From: Meghimatium bilineatum
Taxonomy: Eukaryota; Mollusca; Gastropoda; Stylommatophora; Philomycidae
Assembly (NCBI GenBank): GCA_034231615.1
Contig: CM067311.1
Coordinates: 16,301,199 to 16,365,198, forward strand
DNA: 64,000 nt
Direction of reading: 5' to 3'
Of the stretch, positions 21,326-31,643 are shown piece after piece. Made by a program: the position numbers and the translations under genes. The notes under the pieces were generated by a model. That model had not been told where the DNA came from and ran no database searches. It saw only the letters and a program-made list of their open reading frames with translations. The number at the start of each line of letters is the position of its first letter. Positions within the stretch are counted from its first letter, which is position 1.

Positions 21326-21500
21326 TATTTTCCAGGTAACAGTCCACGGTCAAAGGAGGAGAGGAGGACAGAGAAAATCAAAGATTGATAACATCAAGGA
21401 ATGGCCTGTGCGTTATTTTTCTATACTCTTAGGAATGTTTGAGGATATAATTGTTAGGAGAGTTATCTGTGCTGATGTATCCAATGCGGCACCCTTTTGA
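21325..21500 (+). pseudogene. RTE-like LINE family d, diverged C-terminal fragment
   Basis: The plus strand reads RRGGQRKSKIDNIKEWPVRY and, further on, VICADVSNAAPF, matching GGRSRGGQIKTWTDNIKEW and LCAEASNVVPL of the copy at 30875-31105. The upstream KTILQGTVE part has shifted out of frame. Confidence 0.65.
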
Positions 21501-21505
21501 CCAAG

Positions 21506-21980
21506 TAAATTCAAGTATGAAGATAAATGAAAATAATTCTTACAACTGATGGGAATTGAACAAGTTCTGTTCCAGCAACACCGAATCGCTTTGCAACACA
21601 AGTAAACAGGTTTTCCGTACTTGACCAACCACATCCCCAAAAAAGATGTGGTCTCGTCAAGATTTTCCGCCTGTGTACTCAAGTCACTGAGAACAGACCA
21701 ATCGAAACAAGGACTATTACAACATTAACGAACATCCCGTACAAGTATTCAAGTATCCTCAGGAACACAAACACAGAACATGCAACTTCGTACACAAGGA
21801 CCTAAAGGCCTTCTTGTAAACATAAATAACATAGAGACAGAACAATGTTGCTTCAAATAATATCGCATACAAGTAAATTCAAGTAGGAAGCATGAGGATA
21901 AATGAAAATAATTCTTTAAACTGACGGGAATTGAACCAGGTCTGTTCTAGCAGCACCGAATAAGGCCTTGTGACCAAGAC
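21506..21980. repeat. tRNA-like repeat (family G), copy 1, with about 105-bp direct repeats at both ends
   Basis: The sequences around 21506-21600 and 21870-21980 are direct repeats (shared AAGTAAATTCAAGTA, ATAAATGAAAATAATTCTT, GGGAATTGAAC). Each holds a minus-strand tRNA-like B-box region (GAACA/CCTGGTTCAATTCCC type). Between them is a body of about 265 bp with CAAGTCACTGAGAAC and ACGAACATCCCGTACAAGTA, also found at 41733-42010. Direct terminal repeats around a short non-coding body recall a TRIM-like or dimeric SINE structure. The identity is not settled. Confidence 0.5.
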
Positions 21981-22041
21981 GGGTTATCGATCTTACTATT
22001 ATTACTATTATAATAATAGTCGTAATCTTATTTTCATGTTT

Positions 22042-22326
22042 CTTCTTCTTTTTCTTCTGCGTTCGTTCTCAAACTCCTGCAGATTAGCAGGATGTAGTCC
22101 GGAGAATGGAATGCGTTGTGTCATGGTTTACAGCATTGCTGCGATATCTGCGATTTTCGGACTGACACATCCGACTTCAGCATGACTTTGGGTCACTGAC
22201 CCTATATGGGATAGGACAGCCAACTCCATCCCATAACCTCCTTAGTCGCCTTTTACGATATGCGGGGAAGGTAAACATTGTTGCTATTCTTTGCTCCCCT
22301 TTCGGGCCCCGGCAACACACGATTGA
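22042..22326 (-). mobile_element. SINE family B, copy B3 (near full length)
   Basis: Minus orientation, TTCTTCTTTTTCTTCTGCG tail at the left and the head CCTTTCGGGCCCCGGCAACA at the right. Flanks TTTTCATGTTT (22031-22041) and TTTTAATGTTT (22327-22337) form an 11-bp target duplication with one change. Confidence 0.9.
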
Positions 22327-22479
22327 TTTTAATGTTTGACCATTGTCACAGATTCGTCATGTGTGATGTTATTTTTTGTAGGGCATTTCTAATCGGGGCA
22401 TTTCTGATCTCTTTCTGATCTCCGCTAAACAACTTCGTGTGACGTAATCTAAATTAGCATATCCCAGAACATGGCAAAG

Positions 22480-22645
22480 TCATTGGGGTGCTGTGTAGGA
22501 TGCGCCAACATTGAATATCTTCATTGGGGTGCTGTGTAGGATGCGCCAACATTGAATATCTTCATTGGGGTGCTGTGTGGGATGTGCCAACATTGAATAT
22601 CTTCATTGGGGTGCTGTGTGGGATGTGCCAACATTGAATATTTTC
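22480..22645. repeat. Minisatellite, 41-bp unit, 4 copies
   Basis: CATTGGGGTGCTGTGTAGGA recurs at 22481, 22522, 22563 and 22604. Units 1-2 share TAGGATGCGCC and units 3-4 share TGGGATGTGCC. Confidence 0.95.
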
Positions 22646-22734
22646 ATTTTCCCATGCCTTTTTTCGGTGTGGGTGTGTGTAAAATTAATACCCTACCAAT
22701 TCTGTGATGTTTCCAGTTCATGACTTTGTCTGTC

Positions 22735-22805
22735 ACCAACTGTTTCTTTAACTTTCCACTTTTCCCTGCAAGATTGTTTTAGACAGAGAGTCGTGCCTGG
22801 TGACA
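22735..22805 (-). pseudogene. Short RTE-like LINE fragment
   Basis: The minus strand contains the LKQSCREKWK frame and, in the shifted frame, the KTILQGKVE-like motif that precedes the basic tail of RTE proteins (compare 31000-31075). Fragmentary. Confidence 0.4.
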
Positions 22806-22909
22806 TATCATAACCCATATCTATGTTATTTCTGATGTATTCGTTTGTTGCTTGAGCTCTATAGATCACCTGTAGCTTCTGTCTGTATTATTCTATTTAA
22901 AGACATGCA

Positions 22910-23255
22910 ATCTTCTCTCAAGCGACTACGTCACAAATAGTGATCTAAGAGACAAAACACACCAAGAGTATGTTTCAAACATCATAAGAAAACAAAGATG
23001 GAAATACCATGGTCACGTTTTACGACTAGATGTAAACAGAATAAACCAATAAGCCCTTATGTGGTCACCTGAGGGTAAAAGAAACAGAGGGAGCCCTAAA
23101 ACAACCCTTAAAAATCACCAATAAAGAAGGGGAATTAATAGGCTGTAAGACCATCCAGGAACTAAAGCTGCAAGCAGCGGACCGCATCATATGGAGAACC
23201 AAAACCTCTGCCCTATGTGTCGCTTGCGGCACAAAAGGAACAAACTAACTAATCA
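22910..23255 (+). pseudogene. LINE family g, C-terminal region
   Basis: The translation in several frames gives IIRKQRWKYHGHVLRLDVNR, ALMWSPEGKRNRGSPKTTL and a last block WRTKTSALCVACGTKGTN, a non-LTR ORF2 C terminus. At least two frame changes and a stop are needed to read it through. The copy at 14157-14380 is the same family on the other strand. Confidence 0.7.
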
Positions 23256-23404
23256 TCTCTCTAGATCTGCCGCGAGTGTCCAACTCTTGCACCCATACGC
23301 CGTGTCAGGTAAAATTAATGCCCTTTATAGCTTGACATGAGCTACAACACTGCTGTTGATTTTCCACATGCTTCCATAATAAATAAGTCTACAGTAAAAA
23401 CTGT

Positions 23405-23548
23405 TCAACGATAGTACGTACACAAAACACAAAGTACAATGTACGTATACAAAACACAAAGTATAATGTACGTACACAAAACACAAAGTACAATGTACGT
23501 ACACAAAACACAAAGTACAATGTACCTACACAAAACACAAAGTACTTC
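23405..23548. repeat. Minisatellite, 27-bp unit, about 5 copies
   Basis: CAATGTACGTACACAAAACA plus CAAAGTA is repeated in tandem, nearly identical. ACGTAC and TACGTA palindromes occur in every unit. Confidence 0.94.
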
Positions 23549-23589
23549 AGTTTCAATGAACATGCAACACGATTTCACTATTGTGGACG

Positions 23590-23700
23590 GTATAACAAGA
23601 TACAGATAGAAGTAAACAACACAGACTAAATCAACGTTTCAACCCTAAGGTCATTATCAAGAAAATGCAAGATAAACAACTAACACACAGTAAAAATAAC
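23590..23700 (-). mobile_element. Penelope-like terminal fragment, left member of an inverted pair
   Basis: The minus-strand motif at 23630-23663 reads TTGATAATGACCTTAGGGTT then GAAACGTTGATTT. The flanking CTTATCTTG..TTT and AGTCTGTGTTGT words match the plus-strand copy at 24525-24590. Stem II (GACC/GGTT) and GAAAC of a hammerhead are preserved, while CTGATGA has become TTGATAA. Confidence 0.5.
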
Positions 23701-23859
23701 GCCAATTTCACAAATGGATTGGAGAGCCATTTAACAACAGAGATATCCAAGGTCTTACGTACACACAAGAATTATCGTAGATACATTCAGTTAAGAAATA
23801 TGGTGAATGAGGACGAAATGTACAATTATGACATAAGACATAATGGAAGGACAAAACAA

Positions 23860-23965
23860 CGTGAATGACAACACAAATGGCAACACAACATGAATGACAA
23901 CACAAGATGAATGACAAAACAACATGAATGACACAACAAGATGAATGAACACAATAAAGACCCAC
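23860..23965. repeat. Short imperfect tandem repeat
   Basis: ACAACATGAATGAC, ACAACACAAGATGAATGAC and similar words alternate with a 15-19 bp spacing. Confidence 0.7.
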
Positions 23966-24180
23966 CAATAAACCTAAATAAGTGAATGATTTTTAATAAG
24001 ACCAAATGGTTTATAGGTTATGGGTACTGATGGTAGAGCTAAGTACAATCTAAAGAACTGTTATACTGCGGTATGGTAACCTTAAGCCATTTTGTCTTTA
24101 TACACATCATTCATTTACTCAGATTTTAGTGCTAAAATCTTTGCTGCTTTGCCATTCCATTTGTTTTCAGTTATAGTTGA

Positions 24181-24362
24181 CATCAGGACTGCCCAACATA
24201 CAAAGAGCAGAGACAGTAGACCTGGCCAGAGGATACAGACTTGAGGCAAGAGCTATGGGGTAGCCGCTCTGACCTGGAGAAGACAGTGGACTTCGTCTTG
24301 ACGACAGGCCTGACGGTATAGCATGACCACAGATGCTCAACGCAGAAGAAGAAGAAGAAGTC
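24181..24362 (+). mobile_element. GAA-tailed RNase H LINE, 5'-truncated copy (182 bp)
   Basis: It begins at CATCAGGACTGCCCAACATA (within the conserved C..H..C region of the ORF end). The ORF end follows, recognisable by LE.TVDFVLTTGLTV after a stop (ATGGGGTAGC), and then the 3' UTR ATGACCACAGATGCTCAACG with CAGAAGAAGAAGAAGAAG. It is nearly identical to 31456-31633. The flanks CAGTTATAGTT and CATAGTTATAATT suggest an eroded target duplication. Confidence 0.75.
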
Positions 24363-24492
24363 ATAGTTATAATTCTTTTATTTCGTTTAGTGAGCTTCTC
24401 AACGATAATACCCGCGTGTCCATACGTCATTGTTATCTAGGATGTCTGTTGTTAAATGGATACCGATTTTCCCACTTGTGAAATTTCCTTTA

Positions 24493-24600
24493 TGTAACGT
24501 CCCCCCCCCCCCCCCCACTGCTTATCTTGTATTTTTTTGATAACGACCTTATGGTTGAAACGTTGATTTAGTCTGTCTTGTATACTGTTGTCTGTTTTAA
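24493..24600 (+). mobile_element. Penelope-like terminal fragment, right member of an inverted pair
   Basis: 24537-24567 reads TTGATAACGACCTTATGGTT then GAAACGTTGATTT. It is preceded by a C tract (24502-24516) and CTTATCTTGTA, and followed by AGTCTGTCTTGTATACTG. It is the reverse complement of 23590-23665 with few differences. The enclosed 0.85 kb contains unrelated repeats. Confidence 0.5.
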
Positions 24601-25830
24601 AAAAAAAATAACTATTGGGTACTGTTTAGTACCCAACGACTTTTTAGTCTTTGCGTTCATTGAGAACCTGAACTGCATGTAGCTTGTGTTTCCCATATGC
24701 TTGGAAGTCTTGACATTGTCTATAAAGGTGTTTTTTAAAATGGTTCTTATCGTCATAGCATAGGCCTAAGTATGATTCCAGGTATTCAAACGTGTTTCTA
24801 AAATCAACTTAACTTAATAACAAAGAACCCAAATTAAGTACATTCAGAGAGAACATACTAAGGTCTTGACACTGTGTTCTGGTAACGTTATTCTAACGAT
24901 ATTAAATATCACAGACATTGCATTTTTGTTCCACGACGTTTCCTGAACAATGGTCCATTTTCGTGTACCAATTCCTTAAGGTAGAAAGGTAATATTATAA
25001 CCACACACACACACACACACACTGATAGGCGTTATCATGGTTGCCATTGTGACTTTTTTAAAAGATCGCATTTCGCGGCTTTTTCAAGTTTCATTATCCT
25101 CAGAGAATTAGCTGTGATTGTTTGTCATTTTCTTTGCTTATTAAAAATAAAAAGTAACATTTGACACACTGTTTAAATAAGGACAAATAAGGACACCATT
25201 TCTCTTTGAGCTTTTTCTTTACATTATATCAGTAGAAACAGATTGTTTCAATATGATAGAACACATTAAAACTTCATCTAATATGGAGAGTTCAAACACA
25301 GAATAATATGAAATTTACATAAAATTATAAAGAAAATTAAATATGGCAATATTTCCTGTACATAACAAATATCAAGTAAAAGCATGAAATTTCTGTAAGC
25401 GTTTCATTCCAGCAAGAAAAATAGTGTACAATTTTATTTGTCTTTTTATGTCTAGCACATTTGGCATTTACATGAATTTAGATGTGGCAACCGCGAGACG
25501 TATTCTCTGAAAAGTGACTTTTCTCATATCTGCTTGAGTATGCTAGTTTTAATCTGTTGCTTGCAATCCTGTTCCTCGTTTTATTTTGCCCTCTTCTCCG
25601 ATCATAAGAAGTTTTCTTTTACCGTTGTATATTTAACATCAATAAAAGAAGTGGCTGTTGAAAACATGTTGAACTATTTAGAAACCAAAGATACGGCAGG
25701 GGAAAACAGAACGGGAAGGGGCACTTTTAAATTCAAGAGTTACGTCCATAACTAGGGCATTCTAAAGATATCACTACCCTATTTCCTGGGGAGAAAAATG
25801 ACACTGTTCCTATTTACCGACACACAATCG
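24601..25830. other. Mostly unassigned AT-rich sequence
   Basis: A (CA)n tract lies at about 25002-25022. An open frame at 25534-25755 (plus, 73 codons) has no recognised domain. No arrays or SINEs. Confidence 0.4.
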
Positions 25831-25836
25831 GAAATA

Positions 25837-26092
25837 TTCTTCTTATGCGTACGTTCTCAAAATCCTACAGATAGGAAGGATGTATTCTGGAGAATGGAAT
25901 GTGGTGTCTTGGTTTACAGCTTGGCATCGGGATCTGCGTCTTTCGCGTTGACACATCCGATCTCAGCATGTCTTCTGGTCACCTTGACCTTTGCGATGAG
26001 GCATCGCAATATACTGCATAACACCCTTAGTTGCCTCTTACGACAAGTATGAAGGTATATAGTGTTGCAGATATTTACTCATCTTTTGAACC
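25837..26092 (-). mobile_element. SINE family B, diverged copy
   Basis: Minus orientation: TTCTTCTTATGCGTACGTTC tail region, GGAGAATGGAATGTGGTGTC, GACACATCCGATCTCAGCAT, and the head decayed to CATCTTTTGAACCC. Confidence 0.75.
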
Positions 26093-26159
26093 CTTATCAC
26101 TTAGATGATATGCCTTTATATTGAGGTCATCGTCTTTTAGAAGCTTCATGGCACGTCAT

Positions 26160-26490
26160 CTATACAATCCCGTAGTCGTAACCTTCGATAACAGTTACCA
26201 TGTTGTTCAGACAGGCCGACGTTGTGCTTGAACTAGTTACGGGCACGGCGTGGGTGGGCGGAACAACAAAGAAACCTGTCGCAAGGGCCAGAGTTGTGCC
26301 CTGATGTTGACGTCTGTTTCTGCGGCATTGGACTCGAAACACCATCAAGTCGAATGGCTGCTGGAACAGAAGGAGGATCACTTATGGGAATGCCCCACGT
26401 GCTGTGAGGCCAGTTTTCTCATCAAGAATCAAGAACCTTTATCACACATGGGAGCCTCGGAAATATACCACATGTTGGCTAATTGAGAAA
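26160..26490. other. Unrecognised GC-richer stretch with opposing open frames
   Basis: An open frame on plus (26250-26486, 78 codons, containing WLLEQKEDHLWECPTCCEA) and one on minus (26160-26381, 73 codons) overlap. The plus frame's DHLWECPTCC recalls the HLWTCPVC motif near the end of RNase H LINE proteins, but the surroundings do not match, so I cannot assign it. Confidence 0.25.
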
Positions 26491-26521
26491 CAGCCTTCTA
26501 AATTGCTTCATTGGACATTTC

Positions 26522-26580
26522 CCGTGATTTTCATTGCTTGTCGACGTGAGATATAACCATATTACCAATGAAAATCACGG
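26522..26580. other. Perfect 15-bp inverted repeat
   Basis: CCGTGATTTTCATTG (26522-26536) and CAATGAAAATCACGG (26566-26580) are exact reverse complements with a 29-base spacer. They could form a hairpin or be the ends of a tiny foldback element. No known terminator or element is implied. Confidence 0.7.
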
Positions 26581-26710
26581 AATAAGTTGAGTGATAAATC
26601 TTAGAACTCTGTATTTCAATTAGCTAATAGGTCTTATATTGTCGAAAGTCACGTTCAAGAGTTTAAGATGTATTGTAACATCTAGAGTGTGCATGTTACT
26701 GGTGTGTGTG

Positions 26711-26711
26711 C

Positions 26712-26775
<64 letters not shown>
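26711..26775. repeat. (TA)n microsatellite
   Basis: About 65 bp of pure TA, followed closely by a SINE B copy. Confidence 0.97.
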
Positions 26776-26778
<3 letters not shown>

Positions 26779-26796
26779 TAAATATTGTAGCATATT

Positions 26797-27072
26797 CGTC
26801 TTTATCTGTGTTCGCTCACTAACTCATGTAGATTAGCAGGATGTAGTCCGGGGAATAGAGTACATTGTGTCATGGTTTAGTCTTCGACAGCGATATCTGC
26901 CCCCAGAAGCCTAACACACCTAACTTTGGCATGGCTTCTATGCCACTTAGACCCTCTATAAAGATGAGACAGGCAATTTCCCCACCCGAGTCTTCCTTAG
27001 TCGCATTTGACGACGTGCATGGCAGATAACAGTGTCACTATTTTCTCCCTGTCAGCATCAAACAACACATGA
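26797..27072 (-). mobile_element. SINE family B, diverged copy
   Basis: Minus orientation: CTGTGTTCGCTCACTAACTC, GATTAGCAGGATGTAGTCCG, CCACTTAGACCCT, TTAGTCGCATTTGACGACGT and the head near AACAACACATGAG. Confidence 0.8.
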
Positions 27073-27146
27073 GTGGGTCTCCATTTCTCTATATTCATTC
27101 AATGTTGTCTATTTTGAGCGATATGATGCTGCTGCATTGTAATTCG

Positions 27147-27850
27147 TGTAGGTTGCTGAGACTCATAATCATGAAATCTGTGATTGTTGCTGGGACTCAT
27201 AATCATGAAATCTGTGATTGTTGCTGGGACTCATAATCATGACCTCTTTGATTGTTGCTGAGACTCATAATCATGACCTCTGTGATTGTTGCTGGGACTC
27301 ATAATCATGACCTCTTTGATTGTTGCTTGGACTCATAATCATGACCTCTTTGATTGTTGCTGAGACTCATAATCATGACCTCTTTGATTGTTGCTGAGAC
27401 TCATAATCATGAAATCTGTGATTGTTGCTTGGACTCATAATCATGACCTCTTTGATTGTTGCTGAGACTCATAATCATGAAATCTGTGATTGTTGCTTGG
27501 ACTCATAATCATGACCTCTTTGATTGTTACTGAGACTCATAAATCATGACCTCTTTGATTGTTGCTGAGATTCATAATCAAGACCTCTGTGATTGTTGCT
27601 GGCACTCATAATCATGAAATATTTTTTACTGAGACTCATAATCATGACCTCTTTGATTGTTGCTGAGACTCATAATCATGAAATCTGTGATTTTTGCTGA
27701 GACTCATAATCATGAAATCTGTGATTGTTGCTGGGACTCATAATCGTGAAATATTTTTTACTGAGACTCATAATCATGACCTCTTTGATTGTTGTTGTGA
27801 CACATAGTCACGACCTCTCTAACTGTTTTTGTGACTCATGACCTTTCTGA
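27147..27850. repeat. Minisatellite, 34-bp unit, about 19 copies
   Basis: TTTGATTGTTGCTGAGACTC plus ATAATCATGACCTC repeats at 34-bp spacing. There are two main variants (GACCTCTTTG and GAAATCTGTG) and a shortened unit with ATATTTTTTACTGAGA that occurs twice (about 27617 and 27749). The recurrence of the short unit points to duplication of a multi-unit block. Confidence 0.95.
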
Positions 27851-28249
27851 TTGTTGTTGAGACGCATGGTTATGTCCTCTATGATTGTTGTTCTACGAAG
27901 AGTTTCGCTTTGCAGTTCTCTCTCTCTTTTGCCATCTAATATTAATTGTAATGCTTACAGTGGCTGTGAAATTGCATTCCTTCTATTTACTGTCCAAAAA
28001 GAGATACGAACATTTTTAAAAGTTACTTGTATACAAGATATTCGCTGCTTAGGCATCGTTCAACCAATTACCTCTATCCACCTGGTCACGAACTTCTCGT
28101 GGTTTCCATAATTGTACTCACCTCATGACTCCTGATCTCATGAAAAAGGTCAGGGTAAAAAAATAATTTTTGGAAAATATCCGTGAGATGTTCATGAGAA
28201 CCCAATGAAACTTACTGAATACAAAACTGTGAACATATTATTGAATGTC

Positions 28250-29485
28250 TATGTGTTTGGGTTATTGATGAAACACTTTTTTGTGCTCCAGCTACACGAT
28301 AGACGGTGAAGAGTTACCGCAGAATCCGTGAGCGATACGCCCAGAACAGCAATGATGAGGGTCCTCCACATGGTGGTGGAGGTGTGCTGATGGATGTGCG
28401 GGGTCGATCGACCCTGAAGTGACCTGGTGCAAATTGAAGGTGCAAGAGACACATCGACAAGAGCTATGCGATACCTACTTGACTGCCCAACAGCTGAGCA
28501 TAGATTACAGTATTTCCGTGCACGGGCGTACCTTCAAATATATGCAGATAAGGAACACCGGTTGCATTCCGAAATACAGAAAGTTAAAGGCAGCAGACTC
28601 GAAAGAGGGAGGCCGTGGATGGGACTTGCTGAGGATGTCATACAAAGCGTGTGCAGATTGCAGGATGTGGCAGCAGGTGCGGAAGGGATAGGTCTACCCA
28701 CAGATTTCGAAACTTGTTTGAGAGTAGTAATATCACTTAGCAGGGAATGCAGAGAATGGTGTCCCACAGCTGTGGAGAAAGAAGTGCAGGCTTTAATCAG
28801 TGAGAATACCAAAGAGGGGGATGTGATTATATACACTGATGGATCTGTAATTAGGCATGTTCGCAGTGCTTGGACCTTTACAGCTCAGTGCGCAGGTAAA
28901 ACGATCAAGGAGGAAAATGGTGCCTTTGCGGTCACTACGAGTAGTATGACCATGGAGACTATGGCGGTGACCAAGACATTTGAGTGACTACGCACTCAGA
29001 AGGTAACGCAGGTCTGCATCTTGAGTGACTATGAGTACGATTAAGAAGGTACAAGTGGGTCTCGTTCGCGAACAGTGGATTGAGGCCTTGAGAAAGGCGA
29101 GCTTGAAAGTGATTGCATTTATTTTCGTGCCGGGACATGTGGGTGTTCGAGGCAATGAAAAAGCGGATCAGCTGCAATCGAGCGCGATTGTGGCAAAGGG
29201 CGATGGGGCAATGGATCGCGCTGACGTTTTGAACTCCTTAAGAGATATAACACGCGAGAGTGAGACTAATGTGGATGATGATTCCTTTTCAATGGCCAGG
29301 ATTAAAGATCAGGGATTGAAATGCGGTGTTGCTAGAGGTGAACATTTTGGAGGGCGCAGAAGAATGATGGTCAACCAGCATAGGACCGGTACTGTCAGCA
29401 GAAGTGTGATGGCGGATACACTCAAGGAGAGATCGGAGAAACTATGGACGTGTCCAGTTTGCAATGATGATGATCGGACGACTAA
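28250..29485 (+). pseudogene. RNase H-bearing LINE, C-terminal part of ORF2 (copy 1)
   Basis: The best-preserved coding remnant in the window. From about 28427 the frame reads AMRYLLDCPTAEHR, RGRPWMGLAEDVI, then the RNase H domain: DVIIYTDGSVIR (Asp codon 28838-28840), TTSSMTMETMAV (Glu), CILSDY (Asp, 29027-29029) and FVPGHVGVRGNEKADQL (His and last Asp). After this come MVNQHRTGTVSR and WTCPVCNDDD. All four catalytic acidic residues are still encoded. A TGA at 28985-28987 replaces an expected Trp, and the frame shifts just after LSD (about 29030; two bases appear deleted), so the protein cannot be made in one piece. RT and endonuclease are missing. It ends in (ACTA)n at 29480-29504, its likely tail. 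Confidence 0.85.
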
Positions 29486-29504
29486 CTAACTAACTAACTA
29501 ACTA

Positions 29505-29947
29505 TTGACTGCTTGATCATACATCTATTCTATATTAATGTATGGATCAGAAACATGGACACTAAATAAACAATTATAAGACAGAATTGATGCCTTTGAG
29601 ATGTGGGTATATAGAAGAATAGGGAGAACATCATGGAAAGAGAAGAAAACAAATAAAGAGGTGCTAAAAACTCTTAATGTGAAGAAAGAACTACTTGAGA
29701 ACTAAAGATCAGACAAATAAAACATTTTGAACACATTAAAAGACATGACACCTTATTGAAGACCTTACTTGAGGGTAAAGTCAAAGGGAAGCGAGCAAGA
29801 GGTAGGCAGCGATACAAGTGGGAGAGTAACATCACAGGATGGACAGGTTATAGTCTAGCAGAGTGCATCACCAAGACAAGAGACAGGAGATGTTGGAGAT
29901 ACGTCGCAGCCAACCTTCGTTGCGGAGACGACACTTGATGATGATGA
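29505..29947 (+). pseudogene. RTE-like LINE family a, C-terminal copy 1
   Basis: MYGSETWTLNK, DAFEMWVYRRIGRTSW, EGKVKGKRARGRQRYKWESN and RCWRYVAANLRCG are the post-RT tail of an RTE element, ending in a GATGATGAT tail (29936-29946). Indels around 29690-29700 break the frame relative to the clean copy at 40423-40776, and the match is otherwise about 95 percent by eye. Confidence 0.8.
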
Positions 29948-30017
29948 ACATTACAATAATATTGCGGTTTTTTTTCGGAACAGTATTTAATTACGCATTC
30001 GATTAAGTCACTCTTTC

Positions 30018-30205
30018 TTATTGCTGTAGAAATATATTGCTGTTTGGTGTTTTCTCCTATTGCTGTATAAATATATTACTGTTTGGTGCCTTATCTTATT
30101 GCTGTAGAAATATATTGCTGTTTGGTGCCTTATCTTATTGTTGCAGAAACATGTTGCAGTTTTGTGTCTTCTCCTATTGTTGTAGGAACATATTGCTGTT
30201 TGGTT
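30018..30205. repeat. Minisatellite, 39-bp unit, 5 copies
   Basis: TTGCTGTAGAAATATATTGC recurs at 30021, 30060, 30099, 30138 and 30177 with substitutions. Confidence 0.92.
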
Positions 30206-30214
30206 TCAAATGAA

Positions 30215-30375
30215 TAAAGACAGCTAGATAAAGACAGCTAGATAAAGACAGCTAGATAAAGACAGCTAGATAAAGACAGCTAGATAAAGATAGCTAGTTG
30301 AAAAGAAGTGGATAAAGACAGCTAGATAAAGACAGCAAGATAAAGACAGCTAGATAAAGACGGCTAAAGGACGAA
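30215..30375. repeat. Minisatellite, 14-bp unit, about 11 copies
   Basis: ATAAAGACAGCTAG is repeated with a degenerate interruption near 30295-30310. Related GCTAGATAAGGA words reappear at 31205-31300. Confidence 0.92.
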
Positions 30376-30394
30376 ATATAAATGAAGGCAGCTA

Positions 30395-31195
30395 GATAAG
30401 GATACCGAGATAAGGACATCTATATAATGACATCAGAATAAGGACATCTATATAATGACATCTGAATAAGGATATCTATATAATGACATCAGAATAAGGA
30501 CATCTATATAATGACATCAGAATAAGGACATCTATATAATGACATCAGAATAAGGACATCTATATAATGACATCTGAATAAGGATATCTATATAATGACA
30601 TCTTAATAAGAACATCTATATAATGACATCTGGATAATGACATCTATATAATGACATCTGTATAAGGATATCTATATAATGACATCTTTATAAGAACATT
30701 TATTTAATGACATCTGAATAAGGACCTCTATATAATGACATCTGAATAATGACAGCTATATAATGACTTCTGAATAAGGACATCTATATAATGACATCTG
30801 AATAAGGACATCTATATAATGACATCTGAATAAGGACCTCTATATCAATTAATATCAATAAAACCCATAACCCTTCAGGGTCGTAGGGGTACCACATTGG
30901 AAGCTTCAGCACACAGAGTCCTCCAGCGAATTCTATCCTCAGCGATGCGGATGAGTGTGGAAATATCTAGCCCTGTCCATTCCTTGATGTTGTCTGTCCA
31001 TGTCTTTATTTGTCCTCCTCTGCTTCTTCCACCCTCGACAGTTCCCTGCAGTATTGTTTTTGACAAGGATAACACCTCTATATAATGACATCTGAATAAG
31101 GACATCTATATAATGACATCTGAATAAGGACATCTATATAATGACATCTGAATAAGGACATCTATATAATGACATCTGAATAAGGACATCTGGTA
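30395..31195. repeat. Minisatellite, 28-bp unit, about 20 copies, split by a LINE
   Basis: AATAAGGACATCTATATAAT plus GACATCTG repeats with 28-bp spacing at 30395-30845 and again at 31069-31195. The block between is the LINE family d fragment. Both sides are the same array. Confidence 0.95.
30846..31072 (-). pseudogene. RTE-like LINE family d, 5'-truncated insertion inside the 28-bp array
   Basis: The minus-strand frame reads SLSKTILQGTVEGGRSRGGQ, then DNIKEWTGLDISTL, EDRIRWRTLCAEASNVVPLR and the tail GACCCTGAAGGGTTATGGGT with TTTATTGATATTAATTGATA. About 65 codons are open, a well-preserved RTE C terminus. ACCTCTATAT stands at both borders (about 30836-30845 and 31073-31082), consistent with a target duplication of array sequence. 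Confidence 0.85.
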
Positions 31196-31315
31196 AATGA
31201 TAGTTAGATAAGCAAATATAAATAAAGGCAGCTAGATAAGGAAAGCTAGGTAAGGACACACGGATAAGGAAAGCTAGATACGAAAAGAAAAAAAGCAGTA
31301 GGTTAAGGGTAACTA

Positions 31316-31633
31316 ATCTCCTCCAAAGATATCAACAGACCACAATATTTCGCATTAGAACAGGCCACTGCAGACTGTTGGGTCACCTTTTCCGATTAAG
31401 GATCTCATACACAGATGAATGTCCATGTGGATCCGGAACCCAGACCCCGGAACACATACTTCAGGACTGCCCAACATACAAAGAGCAGAGTCAGCAGACC
31501 TAGCCAGAGGATACAGACTTGAGGCAAAAGCTATGGGACAGCCGCTCTGACCTGGAGAAGACAGTGGACTTCGTCTTAACGACAAGCCGGACGGTATAGC
31601 ATGACCACAGATGCTGGACGCAGAAGTAGAAGA
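31316..31633 (+). mobile_element. GAA-tailed RNase H LINE, 5'-truncated copy with 10-bp target duplication
   Basis: The 318-bp insertion is flanked by AGGGTAACTA at 31306-31315 and 31634-31643. The translation gives FRIRTGHCRLLGHLFRLRIS, DECPCGSGTQTPEHILQDCP and, after a stop, SDLEKTVDFVLTTSRTV. This is the C-x-C..H..C tail that follows RNase H in this LINE type. The 3' end is ACGCAGAAGTAGAAGAAG, the same tail as SINE families A and B. Confidence 0.88.
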
Positions 31634-31643
31634 AGGGTAACTA

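Noticed and set aside
26522..26580. Rho-independent terminator
   Set aside because: The hairpin is AT-rich with a 29-base loop, lacks a U tract, and the DNA is not bacterial.
28427..29489. Host RNase H1 gene
   Set aside because: The domain is flanked by LINE-specific linker and CPVC tail sequence, has a stop and a frameshift, and a second copy exists at 48797-49675.
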